A DNA stretch of 9,630 nucleotides from DHVE2 group archaeon. GTDB taxonomy: Archaea > Thermoplasmatota > Thermoplasmata > Thermoplasmatales > Aciduliprofundaceae. Location of the stretch: NCBI GenBank assembly GCA_015522935.1, contig WALH01000086.1, positions 1 to 9,630 on the forward strand. The letters run 5' to 3'. Both the position numbers and the translations under genes were made by a program. Below are positions 1-6,392 of this stretch, piece by piece. The notes under the pieces are model-generated. The model was given only the letters and a program-made list of their open reading frames with translations. It was not told where the DNA came from and searched no databases. Position 1 is the first letter of the stretch; each line of letters opens with the position of its first letter.

Positions 1-15
1 ATTCAAGGATGTCCC

Positions 16-762
16 ATGAAATGCGAAGATTTTGCCCGCAAATTAGGAGAATCGCTAAAATCTCTTCAATTTGAGTACAATGCCGCTCTTGCATTTTCGG
101 GTGGGTTGGATAGCTCAATAATTGCGTTTCTTATGAAAAATCGCAATCCCGTTCTCTACACTACAGGATGTGAGAATGCAAGGGATGTGAAGAATTCAAT
201 TGAAATAGCAAATCTTATAGGATTGGAATTGAAAATCATTGAATACGATGAGGATGAAATCATCAGAGGTATAAGATTTCTCAAGAAGATTGACGAGAAT
301 ATGAACCCTGTGGAAATTGGTTTTGAACTTCCTCTGTATTTCGTTCTGAAAAATTCAAAAGAGAAAATTGTTTACTGTGGACAGGGGGCGGATGAACTCT
401 TTGGAGGGTACAAAAAATACATAGAGCATCCTGAAAAAATGTGTATGGATCTGGAGAAATTACTGGACATCGGAATTAAAAGGGAGAGTTTCATCGCTAA
501 GAATTTAGGTAAAAAGCTTATTTATCCCTATCTCGATTACAAAATTGTGGAACTGTCACAAGATATGCCAGTTGAATGCAAAATACATGACAATATTAGA
601 AAATGGGTCTTGAGAAGGGCTGCAGAAGTTATTGGAGTGCCAAAAAGTATAGTAGATAGAAAAAAGAAGGCAGCGCAGTACGGAAGTGGCGTGTGGAAAA
701 TTATGATTAAGATGGCTAAAAAAAGGAGGCTCAAAATATCTGAGTTCATTGAAAAAATTTAA
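16..762 (+). CDS. Stand-alone asparagine synthetase-like synthase domain (AsnB C-terminal family)
   Basis: This 248-residue protein matches only the ATP-using synthetase half of glutamine-dependent asparagine synthetase. There is no N-terminal glutaminase domain and no catalytic Cys2. Visible motifs are the PP-loop SGGLDSS (residues 28-34), CGQGADELFGGY (121-132, matching SGEGxDE-FGGY of AsnB), PYLD (171-174, the PFLD position) and a basic KKKAAQYGSG segment (216-225) where AsnB has its conserved catalytic Lys. The family adenylates a carboxylate with ATP and transfers ammonia to it. Here ammonia would have to be free or come from a partner protein, and the substrate is unknown. The catalytic-motif Glu is replaced by Gln123. 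The ATG at 16 has a weak GGATG 4 nt upstream. The frame stays open to the left edge of the window, so a longer protein cannot be excluded. The M42 peptidase gene follows after 24 nt but appears to have its own promoter. Confidence 0.85.
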   Translation: MKCEDFARKLGESLKSLQFEYNAALAFSGGLDSSIIAFLMKNRNPVLYTTGCENARDVKNSIEIANLIGLELKIIEYDEDEIIRGIRFLKKIDENMNPVEIGFELPLYFVLKNSKEKIVYCGQGADELFGGYKKYIEHPEKMCMDLEKLLDIGIKRESFIAKNLGKKLIYPYLDYKIVELSQDMPVECKIHDNIRKWVLRRAAEVIGVPKSIVDRKKKAAQYGSGVWKIMIKMAKKRRLKISEFIEKI

Positions 763-765
763 ATT
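758..765 (+). promoter_or_regulatory. TATA box for the M42 peptidase gene
   Basis: TTTAAATT preceded by a purine-rich GAAAAAA (BRE-like) and centred about 25 nt before the ATG at 787. It overlaps the stop codon of the preceding gene. The spacing predicts a transcript starting at or next to the ATG. No Shine-Dalgarno sequence is present between them. Confidence 0.5.
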
Positions 766-786
766 ATCGCATCCCTTCTCTTACCT

Positions 787-1794
787 ATGAAACTGAAAGA
801 TGTTGTGCATGCATTTGGTGTACCCGGGTATGAGAATGAGATTCGCAGTCTTATCAGAGAACATATGGAAAAAAACGTAGATGATATTTTCGTGGATCGT
901 CTGGGAAACGTTGTAGGCATAAAAAAAGGTGGAGAGAGAAAAGTTATGCTCGCCGCCCATATGGATCAGATAGGTTTTATGGTGAAAGGGATAACGGATG
1001 AGGGATACCTTGTCATATCTCCAGCGGGCGGGGTAAATCCCATAACCCTGAGATCTTCGATGGTAAGAATAAATACTTCCAAGGGCTTCATCTATGGAGT
1101 TATTGGTGAAAAGCCACCTCACCTATCCAAGAAAGAGGAGAAAAAAGAGATCAATGATCTTCGTGTTGACATAGGCGTGGATACCAAGAAAAAGGCAGAG
1201 AAAATTGTAAGCGTGGGTGATGTTGGCTCCTTTGTTCCAAATTACTATGAGTTTAACGGAAAAATCGTTGCCAATTCTTTAGATGACCGTGCGGGTGTGT
1301 ATGCTCTTCTCCGTACTTTAGAAAAGGTGGAGAGTGATTCTACTCTCTATTTCGTGGCCACAGTGCAGGAGGAAATAGGATTGAAAGGTGCGAGAGTCTC
1401 ATCCTTTGACATCTCTCCTGACATTGGAATAGCTGTTGACGTCACTCATGCTCTTATGCCTGACGTGGAAAAGGAGGAGATGCCTATTGAACTGGAAAAG
1501 GGGCCCGTTATAAGTGTGGGAGCCATTTCACATCCCAAAATTTACAGGCATTTCATCAATGTGGCTAAAAAAATGAAAATACCGTATCAGATAGAAGCTT
1601 CACCCTCGTGGTCTGGTACAGATGCAGATATAGTTCAGTTGACGAGAGAGGGTGTTGCCACTGGTGTGATTTCTATTCCGGAGAAATATATGCATTCCAG
1701 CGTTGAAATGATAAGCAAACGCGATTTGGAAAACACCATTAAATTATTAGTTTCCTCGCTTAAAAACATAGGTAAAGTTGATCTCAGTTACTAG
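787..1794 (+). CDS. M42 family metallo-aminopeptidase (TET-type)
   Basis: A 335-residue protein of the M42 (glutamyl aminopeptidase/TET) family, the usual length for the family. These are cytosolic di-metal (Zn/Co) exopeptidases that assemble into dodecameric tetrahedra and trim peptides left by the proteasome. The metal and catalytic residues are in order: His58 and Asp60 in AAHMDQIGF, Asp166/Asp167 in NSLDDRAG, Glu195/Glu196 in VQEEIG (catalytic base plus metal ligand), Asp218 in AVDVTHA and His303 in YMHSSVEM. Residues of about 70-150 form the inserted PDZ-like dimerisation domain, including a KKEEKKE stretch. Substrate preference (acidic, neutral or basic N-termini) cannot be read from sequence. 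Gln61 stands where many family members have Glu (MDEIG). The mevalonate kinase gene follows after 36 nt with a strong ribosome site, suggesting cotranscription, though the functions are unrelated. Confidence 0.93.
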   Translation: MKLKDVVHAFGVPGYENEIRSLIREHMEKNVDDIFVDRLGNVVGIKKGGERKVMLAAHMDQIGFMVKGITDEGYLVISPAGGVNPITLRSSMVRINTSKGFIYGVIGEKPPHLSKKEEKKEINDLRVDIGVDTKKKAEKIVSVGDVGSFVPNYYEFNGKIVANSLDDRAGVYALLRTLEKVESDSTLYFVATVQEEIGLKGARVSSFDISPDIGIAVDVTHALMPDVEKEEMPIELEKGPVISVGAISHPKIYRHFINVAKKMKIPYQIEASPSWSGTDADIVQLTREGVATGVISIPEKYMHSSVEMISKRDLENTIKLLVSSLKNIGKVDLSY

Positions 1795-1814
1795 AATCCA
1801 GCATATTCAAATTT

Positions 1815-1824
1815 AAAGGAGGAT
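1815..1824 (+). promoter_or_regulatory. Shine-Dalgarno site fixing the TTG start of mevalonate kinase
   Basis: AAAGGAGGAT lies 6 nt before the TTG at 1831. No ATG or GTG in the same frame lies at a suitable distance, and the conserved N-terminal motif begins only a few codons later. The site therefore decides the start. Confidence 0.75.
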
Positions 1825-1830
1825 TTAAAC

Positions 1831-2757
1831 TTGGTATTAGCATCCGCCCCTGCGAAGGTTATCTTATTCGGTGAACACGCTGTGGTTTATGGAGAACCTG
1901 CCATAGCAGTCGCCATAAATCTTCGAACCACAGTAGCCATAGCAAAGGGCAAAAATTTCACGGTTAATGGAAGGCCTATTGAGGATAAATTTCACAGGTA
2001 CATAAAGAATTCCATAGATCTATTATGGAGGGGGGACCCCTTAGAAATTATGACTTACAGTGCTGTGCCTTCTTCCTCTGGCATGGGATCATCTGCATCC
2101 ATAACAGTAGCTACTGTTTCAGCTCTTCTTCATCTGAACAACGCTTTATCAGAGGAAAACGTGGCTAAAAAAAGTTTTGAGGTGGAATACATTACACAGG
2201 GAAGTGCCAGCCCAACAGATACCAGCACAGTTACTCATGGGTCTGGTGTATTAGTATCCAGAAAAATGAATGAGAATTTTCTTTGGAAAATAGAGAAAAA
2301 TGGAGTGAAATGGTATCTCCACCATTTAAATATTCCTTCTCTCAAGCTTGTCATAGGATTTTCGGGGATAAAGGGTAACACTGCAATGATGGTTGCCAAA
2401 GTTAGAAGATTTTACAGATGGAACTCATTTGCCAGAGATGTGATAAAAGAAATAGGAAAAATAACGTTGAGTGCTGTGGATGCTTTGAACAATGAGGATT
2501 ACGAAACCATAGGAGACCTCATGAACAGAAACAACAGACTTCTCACCATATTAGGTGTGAGCCATCCAAAATTAAGAGCTATGATTCAGAATGCATCCAA
2601 ATACTCCTACGGAGTGAAGATAACAGGAGCAGGAGGTGGAGGTTCAATAGTTGCTCTAACTGATGAACAGGAAGAAGTGGCGAAGGCCATAGAGGACGCT
2701 GGAGGGGTGGCATATATAGTGGAAATAAGCAGAAAGGGATTTATAGTTGAAGGTTAA
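1831..2757 (+). CDS. mvk: Mevalonate kinase (GHMP family)
   Basis: A 308-residue GHMP-superfamily kinase that phosphorylates mevalonate with ATP to give 5-phosphomevalonate, early in the pathway to isoprenoid ether lipids. The N-terminal motif APAKVILFGEHAVVYGEPA (residues 6-24), the glycine/serine-rich ATP loop SSSGMGSSAS (81-90), a candidate catalytic Asp130 in ASPTDTSTVTHG and the C-terminal GHMP motif KITGAGGGGS are all present. The opening motif is that of mevalonate kinases proper, not galactokinase or homoserine kinase. Translation starts at TTG, supported by a strong Shine-Dalgarno site, so the gene probably sits second in a transcript begun at the M42 peptidase. It ends with two in-frame stops in tandem (TAA TAA, 2755-2760) and abuts the convergent CBS gene. 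Thermoplasma instead uses mevalonate 3-kinase, so a classical kinase here says something about the lineage. Confidence 0.93.
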   Translation: MVLASAPAKVILFGEHAVVYGEPAIAVAINLRTTVAIAKGKNFTVNGRPIEDKFHRYIKNSIDLLWRGDPLEIMTYSAVPSSSGMGSSASITVATVSALLHLNNALSEENVAKKSFEVEYITQGSASPTDTSTVTHGSGVLVSRKMNENFLWKIEKNGVKWYLHHLNIPSLKLVIGFSGIKGNTAMMVAKVRRFYRWNSFARDVIKEIGKITLSAVDALNNEDYETIGDLMNRNNRLLTILGVSHPKLRAMIQNASKYSYGVKITGAGGGGSIVALTDEQEEVAKAIEDAGGVAYIVEISRKGFIVEG

Positions 2758-2760
2758 TAA

Positions 2761-3273
2761 TTATACTTTTGTTATTCTGTACCATTTAAGAACTTTTTTG
2801 AACTGTATTATTAAAGTTTTAATTGTTATTTCACCTAAAAGATTTCCATCATCATCGATTATTGGTAATCTTCTTATCCGAAATGACTTCATCTTTTCTA
2901 ACGCGTTCTCCACAGTATCATTAGATTTGCAGTATATAAATTTTTTAACCATTATATCCTTTGCAGTTCTAACATTTCCAAATAGAAGGGAACGCATATC
3001 AATACCGCCTATGGCATAGGGTTTAATCCTCTTAGGCGCCATAATTTCGAGAAGATCCTTTTCAGTGATCAGTCCTTTAACTTTCATACTCCCCTTCTTT
3101 TCAAGTATCCATACATGTCTTCTTGCAGTCATAATGGCAAATATCTCCTCTATCGGTGTATCCTCATATGCCACAGGAATATTCCATATCTCCTTTCTCA
3201 TTATCGATTCCACGGGAACCTTGTAAAAATGCTTCAGTACATACTGTATGTCCTCGTGCTTTTTTTCCACCAT
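2761..3273 (-). CDS. Tandem CBS-domain protein
   Basis: A 170-residue soluble protein made almost entirely of two CBS motifs, about residues 18-80 (VESIMRKEIWNIP to GLITEKDLLEIM) and about 100-165 (AKDIMVKKFIYCK to LLGEITIKTLI). Such a pair folds as one Bateman module, which commonly binds adenine nucleotides (AMP, ATP, SAM) and acts as an energy or ligand sensor. There is no attached enzyme, transporter or DNA-binding domain, so its partner is unknown. The ATG at 3273 lies about 25 nt downstream of a TATA box and lacks a Shine-Dalgarno site, consistent with a leaderless transcript. It is divergent from the seven-helix membrane protein gene. Its stop codon (2761-2763) directly follows the second stop of the convergent mevalonate kinase gene. 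Confidence 0.88.
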   Translation of the reverse strand: MVEKKHEDIQYVLKHFYKVPVESIMRKEIWNIPVAYEDTPIEEIFAIMTARRHVWILEKKGSMKVKGLITEKDLLEIMAPKRIKPYAIGGIDMRSLLFGNVRTAKDIMVKKFIYCKSNDTVENALEKMKSFRIRRLPIIDDDGNLLGEITIKTLIIQFKKVLKWYRITKV

Positions 3274-3294
3274 GCATGATTATCGGCAATTTTC

Positions 3295-3302
3295 TATTTA
3301 AA
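3295..3302 (-). promoter_or_regulatory. TATA box for the CBS-domain gene
   Basis: On the minus strand this reads TTTAAATA within CTTTTAAATAGA. It is centred about 25 nt before the ATG at 3273, with no ribosome-binding sequence in between. Confidence 0.5.
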
Positions 3303-3335
3303 AGTGTCGTTTTGCACCTTACAAATAGTTTGAAT

Positions 3336-3367
3336 CTCAATGATTTTTCTTTTGAAGAAAAATTGAG
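3336..3367. repeat. Imperfect inverted repeat in the divergent CBS/7TM intergenic region
   Basis: Left arm CTCAA-TGA-TTTTTCTT (3336-3351), a 3-nt centre TTG (3352-3354) and right arm AAGAAAAA-TTGAG (3355-3367). The arms pair over 8 plus 5 bases, with a 3-nt bulge (TGA) in the left arm. It ends 5 nt before the TATA-like box of the seven-helix protein gene and lies about 34 nt from the TATA box of the CBS gene. The position suits an activator or repressor site. The run of A/T makes chance formation possible. Confidence 0.45.
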
Positions 3368-3372
3368 CAAAA

Positions 3373-3380
3373 GATAAATA
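3373..3380 (+). promoter_or_regulatory. TATA box for the seven-helix membrane protein gene
   Basis: GATAAATA preceded by a purine-rich GAGCAAAA. It is centred about 29 nt before the ATG at 3406, predicting a leader of only a few nucleotides. No Shine-Dalgarno sequence is visible. Confidence 0.4.
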
Positions 3381-3405
3381 AGCAATAACTCTTATTGTTT
3401 ATTAA

Positions 3406-4059
3406 ATGGGAGAGGAGCTTATTGGAGTTACTGTAGCCATCATCGGGGCAATAGTGTTCTACACCCTTGCAGCTTACATTGCAATGAGAAAAGATAAAGA
3501 TCTCTCGCACAAATTGTTTATAGCATTCGCATTCAGTATTGGCTCATCTCAGCTTTTAGCCTTTTTTGAGTTCGGGGGACCTCCAGAACTAACAAATATT
3601 CTTCTTCGCTTTGATTTAAGCTTTCTTATCATTGGAGCTTACCACTTAGTTCTTTTCGCCGATTATTTCAGAGAAGGATTAAATAAAAAATTTGTCGTAG
3701 CTATGGGGATACCCACAGTTCTTATTGTAATAATGATATTTACTGTAATGATCAAAACGATAATCCGAGGGCCTTATGGATGGGCGGGTGAATATTATCT
3801 GGTTTATAATATTATATACGGTGTATTTGGTATTGCCTGTATCATAACATCCCTAACAATATTTCTAATGGTGAAAAAGGTAGTGGAGGAGGAAAAAATA
3901 AAGAAAAAAATGAATATTATGATAGCTGCATCAATTTTAGCGCTTATTGGGGCTATTGTTAATGTAACGGTAATAATAACGATTGGAAGGATATTCCCTA
4001 TAGTGGAAACTTCACTGATGATCGCAGGCTTACTGTTCTTTATTGGACTCGAAATATAA
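3406..4059 (+). CDS. Seven-helix integral membrane protein of unknown function
   Basis: I do not recognise a specific family. The 217-residue protein has about seven hydrophobic segments, near residues 5-27, 35-56, 64-87, 97-118, 132-157, 169-193 and 196-215. Positive charges cluster in the loops after helix 1 (MRKDKD), after helix 3 (FREGLNKK) and after helix 5 (KKVVEEEKIKKK), placing those loops in the cytoplasm and the N-terminus outside. An outside loop between helices 4 and 5 contains RGPYGWAGEYY. The topology resembles the seven-helix sensor module found at the N-terminus of some archaeal and bacterial histidine kinases. Here the protein ends right after helix 7 with no kinase, PAS or other signalling domain. 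It may be a free-standing sensor, a partner subunit or an unrelated small carrier. It is divergent from the CBS-domain gene and convergent with the DUF59 gene (7-nt gap). Confidence 0.75.
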   Translation: MGEELIGVTVAIIGAIVFYTLAAYIAMRKDKDLSHKLFIAFAFSIGSSQLLAFFEFGGPPELTNILLRFDLSFLIIGAYHLVLFADYFREGLNKKFVVAMGIPTVLIVIMIFTVMIKTIIRGPYGWAGEYYLVYNIIYGVFGIACIITSLTIFLMVKKVVEEEKIKKKMNIMIAASILALIGAIVNVTVIITIGRIFPIVETSLMIAGLLFFIGLEI

Positions 4060-4066
4060 TTTCCAG

Positions 4067-4366
4067 CTAAAGACCAAGCAATTTTCTTGCTTCGGGGCTC
4101 ATCATATCCGGGCTCCAAGGAGGGTCAAAGGTTAATTCAATATCCACATCTTCCACCCCTGGAACTTCCTTGACCCGATGATATACATCTGCAACTATCG
4201 CATTGGCAAGTGGACACATGGGTGTGGTTAGAGTCATCTTTATATACACTTTTTTCTCATTGAGAACTTTCAGTTCGTAAATCAGACCAAGGTCTATGAG
4301 ACTAACTCCAAATTCCGGATCCACCGCAGCTTTCAACGCTCTCCGAACCTCATCCTCAGTAACCAT
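4067..4366 (-). CDS. MIP18/DUF59 family Fe-S assembly protein
   Basis: A 99-residue single-domain protein of the MIP18/PaaD/SufT (DUF59) family, whose members help mature Fe-S proteins or deliver clusters. Family hallmarks are DPEFGVSLIDLGLIY (residues 16-30), TLTTPMCPLA (45-54) with the conserved Cys51, and the C-terminal DPPWSPDMMSPEAR (81-94). Length is normal. No other suf genes are in the window, so it appears to stand alone. It starts at an ATG about 25 nt downstream of a TATA box with no Shine-Dalgarno, so it is likely leaderless. It is divergent from the topoisomerase VI operon. Its specific client proteins are unknown. Confidence 0.9.
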   Translation of the reverse strand: MVTEDEVRRALKAAVDPEFGVSLIDLGLIYELKVLNEKKVYIKMTLTTPMCPLANAIVADVYHRVKEVPGVEDVDIELTFDPPWSPDMMSPEARKLLGL

Positions 4367-4387
4367 GTTTACGCATATTGATTCTTA

Positions 4388-4395
4388 ATATTTAA
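4388..4395 (-). promoter_or_regulatory. TATA box for the DUF59 gene
   Basis: Minus-strand TTAAATAT, centred about 25 nt before the ATG at 4366. It faces away from the topoisomerase VI promoter about 60 bp to the right. The stretch between the two boxes (4396-4451) contains no further convincing signal. Confidence 0.5.
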
Positions 4396-4451
4396 TGGTA
4401 AGCCCCTCACTATCTATTAATAACTTTTTTATTCCCCCTTCTCCGATAAGG

Positions 4452-4458
4452 TTTTAAA
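4452..4458 (+). promoter_or_regulatory. TATA box for the topoisomerase VI operon
   Basis: TTTTAAA preceded by GATAAGG and centred about 27 nt before the ATG at 4482, again without a Shine-Dalgarno site. An ATG at 4471 opens a frame that stops after six codons, so 4482 is the supported start. Confidence 0.5.
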
Positions 4459-4481
4459 CCCATACGCATAATGGATAAAAG

Positions 4482-6392
4482 ATGGGAATAGCACACGAGA
4501 TGGCGAGAAAACAACGTGAAATAAGTGTCGCAGAATTTTTTGAGAAGAACAGGCATATATTGGGTTTTGACTCGTTAACAAAATCTTTAGTTGTAAGTGT
4601 TAAAGAGGCGGTTGATAATTCTTTAGATGCATGCGAAGAGGCCCAGATGCTTCCAGATATTCTTGTCCAGATAGATAATACAGGAAAAGATGAATACAGG
4701 GTAATAGTGGAAGACAATGGCCCGGGAATAGTCAGGAAAAATGTACCCTATGTTTTCGGCAAACTCCTTTACGGTTCAAGGTTTCACGCTTTAAGGCAAT
4801 CGAGGGGGCAACAGGGAATAGGGATAAGCGCCGTTGTTCTATATGGACAGTTAAGCACGGGAAAACCTGCAAGAATAATATCAAAGATAGAGGAAGATGA
4901 AGTGGCCTATGAATTCTTACTTACCATAAACACCAAGAAAAATGAGCCTCGGGTAATAAAGGAGGAGCCAATTATATGGCATAAAGATCACGGAACAAGG
5001 GTGGAAATTACAGTTCGGGGGAGATACACGAGGGGTAAGCAGAGTGCTTATGAATATTTACAACAAACGGCAATAGTGAATCCCCAAGCACAGATAACCT
5101 TCATTGAACCGGATGGAAGAAAAACAGTGTTTAAGAGAGTTGTGGATATTTTACCCCCACCAACGAAAGAAATAAAGCCCCATCCTCATGGCATAGAATT
5201 GGGGGAGCTTGTTAATATGGCTAGGAATACAAAAGCCTATCGTCTCACATCATTTCTAACATCTGAATTTTCAAGGATCAGTCCTAAAATCGCTGAGAAA
5301 ATATGCAAATTAGCGTATCTCCCTGCTGACATGAGACCGCAGGATATGACACTCAGTGAAGCAAAAAGAATTTTAAGCGCTTTTGAAAAGGTTAAGCTCA
5401 TGGCTCCTCCAACTGACTGTCTCTCACCTATAGGAGAAACATTAATAAAGAAAGGGCTCAAGAATGTCTTAGGATCTTTAAAGCCGGGATTCTATGCACA
5501 ACCAATAACTCGAGATCCGAGGGTCTATTCCGGAAATCCGTTCATTGTAGAAGCGGGAATTGTGTATGGTGGAGAGTTACCCAAGGATCAGAGCGTTAAG
5601 ATTTTGAGATTTGCAAACCGTGTTCCTCTTCTCTACCAGCAGGGAGCGGATGTTATAACTAAAGCCATAAGTTCCATTGACTGGCGTCGCTATGGTCTGG
5701 AACAGAGGGGCGGGGAAGGAATACCAGTTGGACCAGCGATAATCTTGGTTCACGTTGCATCTACACGCATTCCATTCACATCCGAAGCAAAGGAGGCTAT
5801 AGCGGATGTGCCCGAGATTTACGAAGAAATACAGCTTGCGTTGAAATCGTTGGGCAGGCAACTCAAAATGTATCGTGTGAAGAAGGAGAGAAAGAAAAAA
5901 CTGAGTGAGAAATTCTTCTTAGTGAACAAAATTCTTCCTGAAATCGCAAGAAAAAGCGCTGAAATTGTGGAAAAGCCTGTGCCGAAGCTTGAGCCCGTTA
6001 TAACAAATATAATGAACATAATCTGGATCGATGAAGATGTAAAAAAAGATAATGATAAAACGATTATAACTGTAAGAATCGCCAATTTTACAGATGAGAA
6101 TCAAAAATTCATGCTGTACGGTGATTATCCTCTGGGCACAGTAATTGAAACTGATGGTACGATTGAGGAGGATTATGTCAAATGGTATGTAGAGATAAAG
6201 CCTGTGAGTTATCAGTATCACAAAATAATTTTGGCGAATGTAGATGGCTATACGGAAACAAATTACTATGTGGATGGAATTAATCCAAATAAGGTCATTG
6301 GTGCAGAGCCCCTGCCCGGAGACTGGAGAATCAAACTGGATTTTGTTGAAGAACTTGAGAAAGAAGAGGAGGTGAGTGAAGATGAACAGTGA
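4482..6392 (+). CDS. top6B: DNA topoisomerase VI subunit B (ATPase)
   Basis: The 636-residue ATPase subunit of type IIB topoisomerase, which acts as an A2B2 complex to relax supercoils and separate linked chromosomes by passing one duplex through a double-strand break. The GHKL ATP site is complete: EAVDNSLDA with Glu42 and Asn46, the VEDNGPGI motif with Asp78, and the lid QSRGQQGIGISA (106-117). An H2TH region follows (about 255-315, SPKIAEKICKLAYLP). The transducer domain (about 330-500) contains Lys437 in FTSEAKEAI, matching the switch-lysine position of Sulfolobus Top6B. Beyond about residue 505 there is an extra beta-rich, probably Ig-like domain and an acidic tail, as in Methanosarcina and unlike the roughly 530-residue Sulfolobus subunit. 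The gene overlaps the A-subunit gene by 11 nt. Confidence 0.97.
   Translation: MGIAHEMARKQREISVAEFFEKNRHILGFDSLTKSLVVSVKEAVDNSLDACEEAQMLPDILVQIDNTGKDEYRVIVEDNGPGIVRKNVPYVFGKLLYGSRFHALRQSRGQQGIGISAVVLYGQLSTGKPARIISKIEEDEVAYEFLLTINTKKNEPRVIKEEPIIWHKDHGTRVEITVRGRYTRGKQSAYEYLQQTAIVNPQAQITFIEPDGRKTVFKRVVDILPPPTKEIKPHPHGIELGELVNMARNTKAYRLTSFLTSEFSRISPKIAEKICKLAYLPADMRPQDMTLSEAKRILSAFEKVKLMAPPTDCLSPIGETLIKKGLKNVLGSLKPGFYAQPITRDPRVYSGNPFIVEAGIVYGGELPKDQSVKILRFANRVPLLYQQGADVITKAISSIDWRRYGLEQRGGEGIPVGPAIILVHVASTRIPFTSEAKEAIADVPEIYEEIQLALKSLGRQLKMYRVKKERKKKLSEKFFLVNKILPEIARKSAEIVEKPVPKLEPVITNIMNIIWIDEDVKKDNDKTIITVRIANFTDENQKFMLYGDYPLGTVIETDGTIEEDYVKWYVEIKPVSYQYHKIILANVDGYTETNYYVDGINPNKVIGAEPLPGDWRIKLDFVEELEKEEEVSEDEQ
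6368..6375 (+). promoter_or_regulatory. Perfect Shine-Dalgarno site for the topoisomerase VI A subunit
   Basis: GGAGGTGA, fully complementary to the usual 16S rRNA 3' end, lies inside the end of the B-subunit gene. It sits 6 nt before the ATG at 6382. It directly abuts the in-frame GTG at 6376, which leaves no spacing, so ATG 6382 is the likely start. Confidence 0.8.

Noticed and set aside
1802..1817. TATA-like sequence (TTTAAA) just before mevalonate kinase
   Set aside because: It overlaps the Shine-Dalgarno site and lies too close to the TTG. A transcript from it would start inside the gene.
4396..4451. Possible small RNA or operator between the DUF59 and Topo VI promoters
   Set aside because: Only a short AATAA/TTATT pairing and a T-run are visible. 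There is no convincing structure or repeat.
5577..6221. Long open frames antisense to Topo VI B
   Set aside because: They lack recognisable motifs or promoter signals, and they lie opposite an unambiguous, conserved gene, so they are chance frames.
6376..6381. GTG start for Topo VI A two codons upstream of the ATG
   Set aside because: It directly abuts the GGAGGTGA ribosome site with no spacing, whereas ATG 6382 is 6 nt away, as for the other SD-led gene.
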